In this document: piece after piece, positions 9,687 to 17,878 of the stretch
Layout of the letters: the number at the start of each line of letters is the position of its first letter
How positions within the stretch are numbered: position 1 is the stretch's first letter
NCBI RefSeq assembly: GCF_000233455.1
Contig: NZ_JH376420.1
Coordinates: forward strand, 1,362,495-1,426,494
Length of the DNA stretch: 64,000 nt
Source of the DNA: [Clostridium] citroniae WAL-17108
GTDB taxonomy: Bacteria > Bacillota > Clostridia > Lachnospirales > Lachnospiraceae
Direction of reading: 5' to 3'
Program-made: the position numbers and the translations under genes
Notes under the pieces: generated by a model
What the model was told of the DNA's origin: nothing
The model's input: only the letters and a program-made list of their open reading frames with translations
The model's database searches: none

Positions 9687-9719
9687 GGATGATCCGAAAG
9701 GGGAGATTCCGGATCATCC
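9687..9719. repeat. Perfect 10-bp inverted repeat in the 483-bp gap before the permease
   Basis: GGATGATCCG and CGGATCATCC separated by 13 bases. The gap 9522-10004 shows no convincing gene; TTGACA at 9912 lacks a clear -10. The hairpin may be a regulatory leader structure or a LysR site. Confidence 0.45.
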
Positions 9720-10004
9720 GTAGGTTGCCGATCAGGAAATGTACCGCTGCTTTATGGCAAATATGGGAAAAAAGACGGTTAACCTGCAAAGAAAAATGAG
9801 AGTGTTATTTCCAGAAATACAATCTTATGTTGATTGATGCTTCATAAGTACCATGGTACATAATGCAATTAAAAGATCAGCCATTTATCCTGAGGATCTG
9901 ACTGATCCATCTTGACAAATGTACAAGAGGATAAATCCAGGTCGATCCCTGTTTTACGTCAAGGCCTGATCAAATAGTTAAGACAATAAGAGGAGGGTTA
10001 TGCT

Positions 10005-11243
10005 ATGTCTGTACAAGCAACTATCGCCTGCGTAGTATTTGTTATCACTATCTTACTTTTAGTTTTCAAACCAATACCCATTATTATCACCGGAGCATTG
10101 GTTCCCACCGTTCTTGCGCTTTTTGGAATCATTAAGGCGGACACTGCCTTTGCTGATTTCACCAACTCCACATCCATTTTTATGATCTGTTTCTGTATCA
10201 TTGGTTCTGCATTTTTTAAGACAGGGCTTGCTGATTTTCTTGGCACAAAGATTATCGGGGTTTTGGGTAAAAATGAAAAAGGCCTGCTTGCAGGAACCGG
10301 TATTGTGGCTGGCGGTATTTCTGCATTCCTGAATGATACTGGTTCCACAGCCTGTATGATGCCAATTGTTAGCTCCATGGCTGAGAAGGCCGGCATTAAA
10401 AGGTCAAGACTTTTACTTGCGCTTTCCTATTTTGCCTCACTGGGCGGATGTATCACGCTTGCAGGTACTACGCCCCACATTGTTGCAAACGGTATTTTAA
10501 AGGATAACGGACTTCGCGAGTTTGGCTTTTTCGAGTACTCACTGATTGGTGTTCCCTTACTGATCGTTGGTATCTTATACATGATGTTTATCGGCGTTAA
10601 GCTGCTTCCAAACAGGGATATCAATGTCACCGTGGATGGGACAAAAGATTACAATCTGAAAAAGATGCCTTACTGTGCAGCTATTTTCGTATTTACAATT
10701 CTTGCAATGGCAACCGAAGTTATTCCGATCATGCTGGCTGGTGTTATCGGCTCTGTGCTTGTTGTTTTAACAGGATGTATTACCATGGATGAGGCTATTA
10801 AGGCAATCCCGGTTTCTTCCGTATTCCTTGTGGGAGGCGTTTTCCCAATTAGTAAGGCACTTGTCAGCACAGGAGCAGCTGAATTTTTTGTAACCCAGTT
10901 ATCACCTGTTCTTGCAGGCTTCTCTCCCATCGCACTGCTTGGCGGTATTGCTGCCCTTCAGCTGCTGATCACTCAGTTCCTGATGAACTCCTCTGCAACT
11001 GTACTGGTTCTTCCAATTGCCCTTATGCTTTGCCAGGCAGCTGGAATCAATCCTCTTGCAGGCGCAATGGTTGTCAGCATCTGTGCATCCGGTGTGTTCG
11101 CATCCCCATTTGGCGCTGGAAATAACCTGATCGTTATGGAAGCCGGCGGATATACCATCCAGGACTTCGTAAAGTGTGGTCTTCCGTTAGTAGTTCTTTT
11201 TGGAATCGTAACAACCGTTCTTTGTGCGGTCATTTATCTGTAA
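10005..11243 (+). CDS. SLC13/DASS-type anion permease
   Basis: A 412-aa integral membrane protein with about 11 hydrophobic segments. Two internal repeats each carry a substrate-site-like motif: LNDTGSTACMMP (about residue 109) and MNSSATVLVLP (about 326), which replace the SNT motifs of dicarboxylate transporters, each followed by a membrane helix. AGGAGGG sits 9 bases before the ATG. Substrate is probably an anionic metabolite, but the altered SNT motifs prevent naming it. LysR neighbour suggests induction by that substrate. Confidence 0.82.
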   Translation: MSVQATIACVVFVITILLLVFKPIPIIITGALVPTVLALFGIIKADTAFADFTNSTSIFMICFCIIGSAFFKTGLADFLGTKIIGVLGKNEKGLLAGTGIVAGGISAFLNDTGSTACMMPIVSSMAEKAGIKRSRLLLALSYFASLGGCITLAGTTPHIVANGILKDNGLREFGFFEYSLIGVPLLIVGILYMMFIGVKLLPNRDINVTVDGTKDYNLKKMPYCAAIFVFTILAMATEVIPIMLAGVIGSVLVVLTGCITMDEAIKAIPVSSVFLVGGVFPISKALVSTGAAEFFVTQLSPVLAGFSPIALLGGIAALQLLITQFLMNSSATVLVLPIALMLCQAAGINPLAGAMVVSICASGVFASPFGAGNNLIVMEAGGYTIQDFVKCGLPLVVLFGIVTTVLCAVIYL

Positions 11244-11316
11244 TTCCCTTTTGTGGTTTACCTGGTTAGCCGCATAATGAACAATAAGATAGATAAGATA
11301 TGAGAGACACAATAGA

Positions 11317-11340
11317 CAACAGGCTCTTCGGAGCCTGTTG
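11317..11340 (+). terminator. Hairpin after the permease gene
   Basis: CAACAGGCTC / GAGCCTGTTG, perfect 10-bp stem with a four-base loop, 74 bases after the stop. The T tract is weak, so termination efficiency is uncertain. Confidence 0.6.
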
Positions 11341-11424
11341 CTTTGCTTTGGGGCACTTGCCGGATTATATAGCAAGTACTTTCTGAAAGGGAATCAGAGG
11401 CTATACTTGTCCAGTCGCTTCAGC

Positions 11425-11462
11425 CCTATTATAACACCATCAGGTGAATTCCTATCCGCCAA
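11425..11462. other. attR of element 1
   Basis: Element half-site CCTATTATAACACCATCA, core GG at 11443-11444, then host permease sequence TGAATTCCTATCC. Confidence 0.85.
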
Positions 11463-11610
11463 AGCAGGCCTGGGATATCTCATCACCTATGGATCACAGA
11501 CCTTTGCCATGACAATGGTGGTTACCTCCATTGTGATCCTGTGCATTGTGTCAGGAGTATTGTACCAGATCATTGCATTAGCAGAAAAAAAGATCAACAC
11601 CAGTAAGTAG
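11443..11610 (+). pseudogene. ABC transporter permease, 3' part
   Basis: Codons from GGT at 11443 encode GEFLSAKAGLGYLITYGS and the last membrane helix, to the stop at 11608. This is the exact remainder of the permease broken at 3606. An in-frame ATG at 11338 lies in element DNA and would add an unrelated 35-residue leader; expression as a stand-alone protein is unlikely to be functional. Confidence 0.92.
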
Positions 11611-11755
11611 GCAAGATTTCCACGCATTGGAACAAGTCCTCTGCTGTGGCGAAGATCCTAACACCCTGGATTATTGATGCTATGGGCTGTCATTCCAGCT
11701 GATCCATTCCGCTGAAGTGGCAGCCTGTTTTTAATGGACACGTGTGTTCTGTTAG

Positions 11756-11794
11756 GAACCCCTTTTACAGGATGATCTTCTCCAGAAGGGGTTC
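11756..11794. repeat. Inverted repeat in the 296-bp gap between permease remnant and collagen-like gene
   Basis: GAACCCCTT / AAGGGGTTC with a 21-base loop. No gene is seen in 11611-11906. Confidence 0.5.
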
Positions 11795-11832
11795 ACGGGA
11801 GGAATCCTTCCGCCACAGTAATTCCTCCATGG

Positions 11833-11866
11833 AAAAATGGGAAAACCCATAATTTGGATTTTCCCA
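11833..11866 (-). terminator. Terminator of the collagen-like gene
   Basis: TGGGAAAA / TTTTCCCA stem followed on the minus strand by ATTTTTCC, 41 bases past the stop of the collagen-like gene. Confidence 0.7.
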
Positions 11867-11906
11867 CATGATCAGACTATCTATTTAAAATGTTCATTGC
11901 ACAGGT

Positions 11907-12710
11907 CTATGAAATAGCCAAACCTGCACTTGCATACCCGGCCACTGTGTTCACCAGTGCCAGACCGGATGCCGTGGCTGTGAAGACCAGAAGCAAACGG
12001 GTCTGATTTGTTACAGTTACTGAAAGGCCGGTTACTGTACCGGAAGATAATGTTCCAATTGCCAGAATGCCTGTAAGAGCCGGCGCCAAGGTCACTACCG
12101 CTCCCGGAACAGCTACAAAGCTGTTATTTGGTGTGGCGGATCTGTACAACTGGGCGGTAATCGTAATTGAACTTCCAACAAGGCTTAAAGCCGCTGTTGT
12201 ACTGAAGAATGCGGACATACTGGTTATCACACCATCCCTTGGCATTGAAAATGCAAAGTTAGTCAATGTGCCCGCTGCATTTGTAAGGTCGATCACTCCT
12301 CCCACAATACTGATTCCCGGTGCGGAAGATCCAAAGCCCACAAAGCCCGGCGTTCCAACCAAACCACCCGCAATTGTTGTGAGTGACAGCGGAATGCCTG
12401 AACTGAATGGGATGATTGCAGAACTGCCTGCAATACCTGTGGGGCCGGTGGGGCCGGTCGCTCCCGCTGCTCCAGTAGGTCCAGTAGGGCCGGTGACTCC
12501 GGTGGGGCCGGTCGCTCCAGTGACTCCGGTGGCCCCGGTAGGGCCGGTGGCTCCGGTGGCTCCGGTAGGTCCAGTAGGGCCGGTGACTCCGGTGGGGCCG
12601 GTCGCTCCTGCCACTCCAGTGACTCCGGTGGCTCCGGTAGGGCCGGTCGCTCCTGCTGCTCCAGTGACTCCGGTGGCCCCGATAGGGCCGGTGGCTCCAG
12701 TAGGTCCAGT
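11907..12710 (-). pseudogene. Collagen-like exosporium protein, 3' part with BclB-type C-terminal domain
   Basis: Residues upstream of about 12430 are uninterrupted Gly-X-Thr/Ala/Pro triplets; the rest is a Gly/Thr/Ser-rich, non-collagen domain ending in [10 protein letters not shown], like the C-terminal domain of BclB-type spore glycoproteins. Host sequence ends at the ACT codon at 12708-12710, where the ICE begins; reading upstream, element DNA gives a stop after five codons. The 5' part lies at 63072-64000. Joining them keeps the Gly-X-Y register (GPT|GPT). Without its N-terminus this fragment has only GTG-type internal starts. Confidence 0.88.
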
Positions 12711-12734
12711 AGAGCCGTGTATTTATGCACAACA
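12690..12734. other. attL of the ICE
   Basis: Host repeat sequence to GT at 12709-12710, then the element half-site ending in ATGCACAACA. Confidence 0.85.
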
Positions 12735-12767
12735 TTAGATTTTCCTTTGTGTTGAGTAGGCAAGCCG

Positions 12768-14450
12768 TTAGATTGCCTTGTTCTCAATCACTCGGATAAC
12801 GTTGTGGTTATTCTCAATGTAATCAATAATTCGCTGGTACTCGTCGGCAAAATTGAAGTCAACCGTTATTTCCCCGTTCTCATGCACCCAAACCGCTTTT
12901 ACGAGTTCAACCATAATCCCGCGGTTAAGGCTCTGAATGTTTTTGTATTTCAGAAAGGCGGTTAGATACGGGTCGTCGGTTCCGATACCATCAGCCATTA
13001 CCTGCATTTCCTCTTTCAGATAGGAGATGTTCGCTTCAAGCTGTTGTATCTGTTCTGCAATCTTGCCTTTCAAGCGGCGATATTCCTCTTTGGTAATCTC
13101 ACCGCTTTTCCAATCAAGGTACAAGCTGTCGGAAGCGTCATTGTACTGTTTTAGCTGCTTTTCTGCCTGTTTCAAGGAATGGGATAATCTCTTGCTTTCC
13201 CGGTTGATAACAGGCGCGTTGTTAATCCGTTCAATTTCTTCTGCAAGCCGATCTACAAGGGCAATTTGCATTTGCAACGCTGCCAATACCGCGTTTTCCA
13301 ACTTGTCTTGCCGGATAGAATGTTTGCTGCAAATCTTCTTATCGGTGTAGCTACGGCAAGAGTAGTAGGCAATATCACGGGCGGTTTTGCGCCGCATGGC
13401 CTTTTTGCAATCCGCGCAACGGACAAAGCCGGACATGAGATAGACTTCCTGTTTGCCGGGGGCTGTCCTTGTGTCGCGCTTATGTAGGGCTTGCGCTTTC
13501 TCGAATGTTTCCCTGTCAATAATCGCTTCGTGTGTGTTGGGGACGACAAACCATTCTTCTTCGGGGACGTTGATCTGCTTGTGTACTTTGTAGCTTATTA
13601 CGCGGTTACGGCCTTGCACCATTACGCCCGTATAAACTTCATTTTGCAATATCCTTGCAATCGTGCTGGCAGACCACAAACCATCGTTTTTGTCGGAATT
13701 AGGGTTGTTATACTTAAAGCCTTTTTTCTTCTTATAGGCTTCGGGGTTCGGCTCTCCCATTTGGTTAAGCCGCTTTGCAATCCCCATTTTACTGTACCCC
13801 TCATTGACAAACCAATGGTAAATGCTTTTGACAACTTCCGCTGCTTCTTCATCTACAATCAAGCTGTTTTTGTCGTTTGGGTCTTTCTTGTAGCCATAAG
13901 GGGCAAACGCGCCTATGAACTCGCCGCGCTCCCGTTTCATCTTGAATGTTTTGCGGATTTCTTCGGAAGTGGTCGCGGCAAACTGCTCATTGAACATTCC
14001 CCTAATAGGTACTTCAAGACCGCTTGCAGAATGGGGGTTAGCGTAAGTGTCAATAAATGGCGTGCCTGTGCAAATAAACCTTGCGCCGTGAATGGGTATG
14101 AACTCCTCCAAAAACTTTTGTTGATCGGCAAGGTTGCGGAAACCGCGTGCAAGGGATTTGATAATCATGCAGTTTACTTCTTTGCGGACAATGCAGCCCT
14201 CAAGCCGTTTGAAGTTTGGTCGCGCTGTGTCGGTGCCTGTCAATCCGTCGTCGGCAAACACGTCTACAATCACATAGGTTCCCGGCTCAAAATAGCTGTC
14301 TACAAAGTCGCGGAGTATCTTTTCTTGGTTGATAACACTCTCGCTTTCGTCCTCGTTGTCGTCCTCTCTGGATAGTCGAATGTATAGCCCAATTTTCCAA
14401 AACGGCTCTGCATAACTGCGTGCCATTTTGTCTTTGCGTATGCGGGGCAT
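12768..14450 (-). CDS. ICE integrase, large serine recombinase
   Basis: A 560-aa large serine recombinase. Catalytic Ser in YIRLSRED (about residue 28); the usual KDLSRLGRN segment is IKSLARGFRN, keeping both catalytic arginines but with Ala in place of Ser. Recombinase domain at about 185-300, zinc ribbon CADC...CSRH-like region at about 360-400, and a C-terminal coiled coil. AAAGGAGG precedes the ATG. Position directly beside attL marks it as the enzyme for this ICE. Confidence 0.92.
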   Translation of the reverse strand: MPRIRKDKMARSYAEPFWKIGLYIRLSREDDNEDESESVINQEKILRDFVDSYFEPGTYVIVDVFADDGLTGTDTARPNFKRLEGCIVRKEVNCMIIKSLARGFRNLADQQKFLEEFIPIHGARFICTGTPFIDTYANPHSASGLEVPIRGMFNEQFAATTSEEIRKTFKMKRERGEFIGAFAPYGYKKDPNDKNSLIVDEEAAEVVKSIYHWFVNEGYSKMGIAKRLNQMGEPNPEAYKKKKGFKYNNPNSDKNDGLWSASTIARILQNEVYTGVMVQGRNRVISYKVHKQINVPEEEWFVVPNTHEAIIDRETFEKAQALHKRDTRTAPGKQEVYLMSGFVRCADCKKAMRRKTARDIAYYSCRSYTDKKICSKHSIRQDKLENAVLAALQMQIALVDRLAEEIERINNAPVINRESKRLSHSLKQAEKQLKQYNDASDSLYLDWKSGEITKEEYRRLKGKIAEQIQQLEANISYLKEEMQVMADGIGTDDPYLTAFLKYKNIQSLNRGIMVELVKAVWVHENGEITVDFNFADEYQRIIDYIENNHNVIRVIENKAI

Positions 14451-14545
14451 TATACCTCCTTTCCCCCTATAATTACGAGTTAATTATACCATTTTCGCCC
14501 CGTAATCACAAGGTCTTTACCCGTAGAGTTAGGGAAAGTCGGCGG

Positions 14546-14800
14546 TTATTTCAGACTTAAAAAGTAATCACACAATGATTGCTTTAGCGTTCTATCCTCT
14601 GCGACAAACCGTATTCTTACGGGTGTATCACCACAAAGAAAACAGTATGGATTTACAATCTGCTCAAAGTAGCTTTGCATTTTCTTTGCTGCTGGCAAAG
14701 AACTGTCAATATGGATATTACGAATATCAACCAAAGTGCTGCGGTCAACCTGTGTAATATCAACATTTCTCATTTGTTGAAGTTGTAACTTGGTAATCAT
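14546..14800 (-). CDS. Small DUF6870-like protein
   Basis: An 84-aa protein with NPYCFLCGD at residues 50-58 and RIRFVAEDRTLK near the end; counterpart of the protein at 7974-8210. ATG at 14800 is preceded by GGAGGGAAAGAAG. It lies 95 bases upstream of the integrase gene, so the two are probably cotranscribed. Function unknown. Confidence 0.7.
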   Translation of the reverse strand: MITKLQLQQMRNVDITQVDRSTLVDIRNIHIDSSLPAAKKMQSYFEQIVNPYCFLCGDTPVRIRFVAEDRTLKQSLCDYFLSLK

Positions 14801-15279
14801 CTTCTTTCCCTCCCGGTTAGCGGCATAGTACAGAATATGCGCTCCGGCTTGTACGATATGAGAAATAAGGCTGAAACGGGCGGTTGTTAGCTGCAACCTC
14901 ACGGGAGTTTCACCCCGGCCCATGCTTATGGGTGCGCCGCGCAATACTTTGAGGGTGTTCAACGCGGGAGTATCATTGTGCCGCCTTGTATGTCGTCGCC
15001 CACAAGCTGCTAAACCTGTTTTACGGCGCGGTAGTTGTCGCTCGACTTTTCCCCGTAGGGGAAAAGCTGTCATGGCGTACCCGCCGACTGGCTCGATACA
15101 GACGGAATGTACCCGTTGCCTGTTATGCTGCGCACCAAAGGTCGCTTTCTTTGTCAAGTTACAATAGGCTTTGTCGGCCTGCAAAAGCACATCAACAGCG
15201 GATATGCTTTTGCGGAACGACAAATAGCCCATAACGGGAATCGTGGAAAGGGGACACGCTCCCCGCATGGGCTAAAAGA
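14801..15279. other. 479-bp stretch without a convincing gene
   Basis: Open frames here lack binding sites and recognisable domains. It contains several short inverted repeats such as CTTTTCCCC / GGGGAAAAG near 15047-15064. It may be an untranslated leader for the DUF6870-integrase transcript. Confidence 0.4.
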
Positions 15280-15522
15280 TTATCCTACATGAAAAGCAAG
15301 GGTGCGGGTAATAAGGCGCACTTGCAGCCTGTTACGCATTTCCTCGTCCACATAGGAATAGGTATTGCCCGCGTCGTCTTTCAGCGTGCGGGTACAAAGT
15401 TTCGCTATGTAACCCTCGTAATGCTTCAAGATCGCGCACATGGCGGTTGTGTCGCCGTTTGCCGCTGCGGAAATGACAGGGAACGGCAACAGATTTTCAG
15501 ATTTCCTAACGGTATTCATCAT
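15280..15522 (-). CDS. Helix-turn-helix regulator of conjugative elements (HTH_16 type)
   Basis: An 80-aa protein containing LLPFPVISAAANGDTTAM and HYEGYIAKLCTR, hallmarks of the small HTH proteins found beside sigma-like genes in Tn916/Tn1549-type elements. GGAGGG lies before tandem ATGs at 15522 and 15519. It overlaps the end of the sigma-like gene upstream by 17 bases, so the two are translationally coupled. Likely controls element genes; target unknown. Confidence 0.75.
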   Translation of the reverse strand: MMNTVRKSENLLPFPVISAAANGDTTAMCAILKHYEGYIAKLCTRTLKDDAGNTYSYVDEEMRNRLQVRLITRTLAFHVG

Positions 15523-15943
15523 CTGCTTTTCCCTCCAAATACTGTTTGATTTTCGCAAGCGCGGATTTCCTGTGCCGGAAAACCGTCGTGCGTACAACAT
15601 TCAGCAGTTCGCCAATTTCCGCGTCGCTCATATCCAAGAAGTAGGACAAAAGGATAATGTCGCGTTTCCTTTCGGGCAAAGCGTTAAGGGCTTCGGCAAG
15701 CAGTTCATTTTTGACGAGTACATCAAAGCCGGACACTTGAAAACGGAAATAATCGCTTTCGTATTCGTCCGTTGTGAAAAGCTGCGCGAGTTCGCTTTCG
15801 CTCAAATCCGAAAAAGTAACTTCGCGTGCTGCGCGTTTCGCAAGAGTGCGGCGGTGGCTTTTCGCTTCGCCGACCAAAGTTTTCTTTGCTAATGCGTCGT
15901 ACTGATGTTGTATTCTTTCCTTGTCGGAAGAAGATAGCTCCAT
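15506..15943 (-). CDS. Sigma-70 region 4-like protein
   Basis: A 145-aa protein. C-terminal helix-turn-helix ALPERKRDIILLSYFLDMSD through FRHRKSALAKIKQYL resembles sigma region 4 (residues about 85-138). The ATG at 15943 has AGGAGG 8 bases upstream; the GTG at 15952 abuts the site. Elements of this type carry such proteins as transcription activators of the excision module. The DNA target is unknown. Confidence 0.8.
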   Translation of the reverse strand: MELSSSDKERIQHQYDALAKKTLVGEAKSHRRTLAKRAAREVTFSDLSESELAQLFTTDEYESDYFRFQVSGFDVLVKNELLAEALNALPERKRDIILLSYFLDMSDAEIGELLNVVRTTVFRHRKSALAKIKQYLEGKADDEYR

Positions 15944-16228
15944 AGAGTTCACCTCCTTCCCGCGTGGAGTAGAGGACGGGAGTTAAGGGCTTGTCCTCTC
16001 TGCCCCTTTCGCTCCGTACCCGTTCGGGAGATGGCTCTTGAGTGCGCTTTTCAGAAAAAAGTTGAAAAAAGCAAAATGCGCCCGTCCGCAAGACGCGGAC
16101 GGGCGCAAAGGAAATGTAAGCAGTAGCTAAATGTATTGACAGTTCACATTCATAGCCGGAATATCCCGCTTGCGGAGCATAGCTTTTTTTGACCGCAAAG
16201 CATTAGGCGGGTTACAGTAAATAAAAAT

Positions 16229-16263
16229 GGACACGGCGATACCTCCCCGATACCGCCGTATCC
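16229..16263. terminator. Hairpin between the sigma-like and RlmN-like genes
   Basis: GGACACGGCGATA pairs with TACCGCCGTATCC, followed by TTAAAAAA. A similar GC-rich hairpin occurs in IME2 at 52043-52075. The rest of 15944-16416 shows no gene. Confidence 0.5.
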
Positions 16264-16341
16264 TTAAAAAAGGGCGACTTTAATACACTACCCGCAATCC
16301 ATTCTATAATAGGGAACAGCGGCTTTTGCGCAATATTAAAT

Positions 16342-16389
16342 AAAAAAGCCGATAACACATAGGTTTTTTGACCTAATGCGTTATCGGCT
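16342..16389 (-). terminator. Terminator of the RlmN-like gene
   Basis: On the minus strand AGCCGATAAC pairs with GTTATCGGCT, followed by TTTTTT, 27 bases past the stop. Confidence 0.88.
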
Positions 16390-16416
16390 CTGCGTCTATG
16401 CGTCTGGCACTTTTAA

Positions 16417-17400
16417 TCATTTTTTTTTGAATTTATTATATGTGTTAGCTAACTGTCCACAAGCCGCGTTAATCTCTCTGCCATGAGAAACTCTCATAGT
16501 AACTTCAAGTCCTGCTTGCTCTAATTGATGTTTGAATGCAACTATTTCCCGTTTCTGTGGTGCTTTAATTCTTGAATTGCTTGTTGGGTTGTATTGTAAC
16601 ACGTTAATCATAACTTTTTTGCCCCGAAACCATTTTGCAAGTTGTCTTACATCTGAGGGCCGGTCATTTATACCCGGTAAAAGCAAATACGCAAAGACAA
16701 TTTTGCGATTATGCCTTTCAGAATAGGATAAGGCTTGCTTAACAACATCTTCAATAGCATATATGCGCATGTGAGGAATAATACGATTTCTTGCAGATTG
16801 TGTTGCTGCGTGTAAAGATATTGTCAACTGAATTTTAAGATGTTCCTCGCGCAATTTTTTTAATTGATCGACCGGACCAACTGTTGATATGGTAATGCCG
16901 TCGGTTGGAAAGTTGAGCCCATATCTATCTCGGAGAATATGGATTGCTTTTATCAAGTTGTCATAATTGAATAAAGGCTCTCCCATACCCATAAAAACGA
17001 TACGGTTTACTTTTCGACGCAACAATATAATCTGTTGTACGATTTCTGACGATGTTAGATTACGAACAAAGCCATTTCGCCCGGACTCACAAAAAATACA
17101 ACCAACAGGACAACCGACTTGTGTGCTCACGCAAACAGTTCCACCATCTCGCCGCTTGATAAAAACCGTTTCAATGTATTTGTTGTCTTTCAGTTCGTAA
17201 ACATACTTTTCAGTATCACTGCTTTTGCAAATATTTTTTACCAACATTGATAGATTTTTTTTGCGTGGTAATTGCTTATATAATTCTTCATATAAGGCTT
17301 TTGCTTCATTCTCGCCAATAACTTCCGACATTTCTTTGTAAGTAAATCCGTATGGATCATTCCGTACTTCCGCAGGCGTATATTTAGGTAAACGTTTCAT
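16417..17400 (-). CDS. RlmN/Cfr-family radical SAM 23S rRNA methyltransferase-like protein
   Basis: A 327-aa radical SAM enzyme. CPVGCIFC (about residues 98-105) binds the 4Fe-4S cluster; FMGMGEPL (about 136) and a C-terminal NAACGQL carrying the second catalytic Cys are typical of enzymes methylating A2503 of 23S rRNA. STQVGC is closer to RlmN than to Cfr (SSQCGC). At 327 aa it is short for RlmN. AAAGGA precedes the ATG. It lies 16 bases after the Cys-rich KTR gene, behind a leader-peptide attenuator. Whether it methylates C2 or C8, and so gives drug resistance, is not decidable here. Confidence 0.8.
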   Translation of the reverse strand: MKRLPKYTPAEVRNDPYGFTYKEMSEVIGENEAKALYEELYKQLPRKKNLSMLVKNICKSSDTEKYVYELKDNKYIETVFIKRRDGGTVCVSTQVGCPVGCIFCESGRNGFVRNLTSSEIVQQIILLRRKVNRIVFMGMGEPLFNYDNLIKAIHILRDRYGLNFPTDGITISTVGPVDQLKKLREEHLKIQLTISLHAATQSARNRIIPHMRIYAIEDVVKQALSYSERHNRKIVFAYLLLPGINDRPSDVRQLAKWFRGKKVMINVLQYNPTSNSRIKAPQKREIVAFKHQLEQAGLEVTMRVSHGREINAACGQLANTYNKFKKK

Positions 17401-17416
17401 TTTTATATCCTTTCTT

Positions 17417-17602
17417 CTAAATAATAAAAGTTTGTTTTTCTGTATTTTTGATTACAATCTCTAATTTTTCTACATCAATGATATGCGTCAATTTGCATTT
17501 AGGGCAGAAAAGAGGAAAATCTTTTAATACAGTATTATGAAATACTTGAACTCTCGTCTTTCCGTTACAAATCGGACATTTTATCCAATATTTTTTAAGC
17601 AT
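17417..17602 (-). CDS. Cysteine-rich KTR-type small protein
   Basis: A 61-aa protein with CPICNGKTR and FPLFCPKCK, two CxxC knuckles forming a probable zinc ribbon. Proteins of this kind usually follow tet(M/O/W)-type ribosomal protection genes. Here no tet gene is present between the attenuator leader and this gene. AAAGGACGAG lies upstream of the ATG. Role unknown. Confidence 0.8.
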   Translation of the reverse strand: MLKKYWIKCPICNGKTRVQVFHNTVLKDFPLFCPKCKLTHIIDVEKLEIVIKNTEKQTFII

Positions 17603-17627
17603 TATATTTCACTCGTCCTTTTTACAC

Positions 17628-17670
17628 AAAAAAATGCAGGTCAATCCTCAACATGAGCATTGACCTGCAT
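17628..17670 (-). terminator. Terminator in the leader, before the KTR gene
   Basis: On the minus strand TGCAGGTCAAT pairs with ATTGACCTGCA, followed by seven T's. It lies inside the transcript from the 17879-17907 promoter, so read-through must be regulated or partial. Confidence 0.85.
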
Positions 17671-17779
17671 TTATAATGCACAGAGCAGTACAACAAAACT
17701 AAGGCATAGCTTGCACTATGTCTATACTATATCTATACGTCGTTAGTTTTTTGTATAGCATCCGCAAAATAAGCATGAC

Positions 17780-17803
17780 AAAAAAGCCCATGTTGAAAAT
17801 GGG
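17780..17803 (-). promoter_or_regulatory. Attenuator hairpin following the leader peptide
   Basis: CCCAT / ATGGG stem followed by CTTTTTTG on the minus strand, 20 bases after the leader-peptide stop. A third possible stem (AAAACTAA / TTAGTTTT) spans about 17694-17755. Confidence 0.6.
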
Positions 17804-17823
17804 AAAATCCTTTTTTTCAATGC

Positions 17824-17850
17824 TTATCTAATACGCATGCTATGCAACAT
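17824..17850 (-). CDS. Leader peptide MLHSMRIR
   Basis: An 8-codon reading frame behind a near-perfect site, AAAAGGAGG, 9 bases upstream. Its position just before a terminator hairpin is like the leader peptides of tet(M)-type ribosomal protection genes, where ribosome behaviour on the leader controls termination. Confidence 0.6.
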   Translation of the reverse strand: MLHSMRIR

Positions 17851-17878
17851 AAACGCCGCCTCCTTTTACATAAATTTT

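Larger units (their letters stand above)
3606..11444. mobile_element. Serine-recombinase element 1 in the ABC permease gene (about 7.84 kb)
   Basis: Bounded by GGTGA at 3606-3610 and 11443-11447. The host sequence outside the two ends rejoins as one uninterrupted permease gene. Joining the inside ends gives an attP of ACACCATCA-GG-TGATGGTGT, a perfect 9-bp palindrome around a GG core; 15 of 18 positions match when the arms are extended. Contents: three serine recombinases, a DUF6870-like protein, a LysR regulator and an SLC13-type permease. No relaxase or conjugation gene is present, so it is a transposon-like genomic island rather than an ICE. Confidence 0.92.

Noticed and set aside
9526..9789. 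87-aa minus-strand frame in the gap before the SLC13 permease
   Set aside because: No binding site or homology pattern; overlaps a terminator and hairpin.
12430..12710. Possible CRISPR array or satellite
   Set aside because: Repeats are codon-periodic with no unique spacers and encode Gly-X-Y triplets.
12067..12738. Long plus-strand frame of Pro/Val/Ala/Gly repeats
   Set aside because: It is the antisense of the Gly-X-Y coding repeats; GC-rich periodic sequence leaves several frames open.
13491..14375. 294-aa plus-strand frame
   Set aside because: Antisense shadow of the ICE integrase.
14801..15268. Upstream extension of the DUF6870-like frame to 240 aa
   Set aside because: A strong binding site fits the ATG at 14800; the upstream part is Arg-rich and lacks protein-like pattern.
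16131..16270. Short frame MDTAIPPRYRRIL as a peptide gene
   Set aside because: It lies on a hairpin and has no binding site; a similar hairpin with different codons is at 52043.
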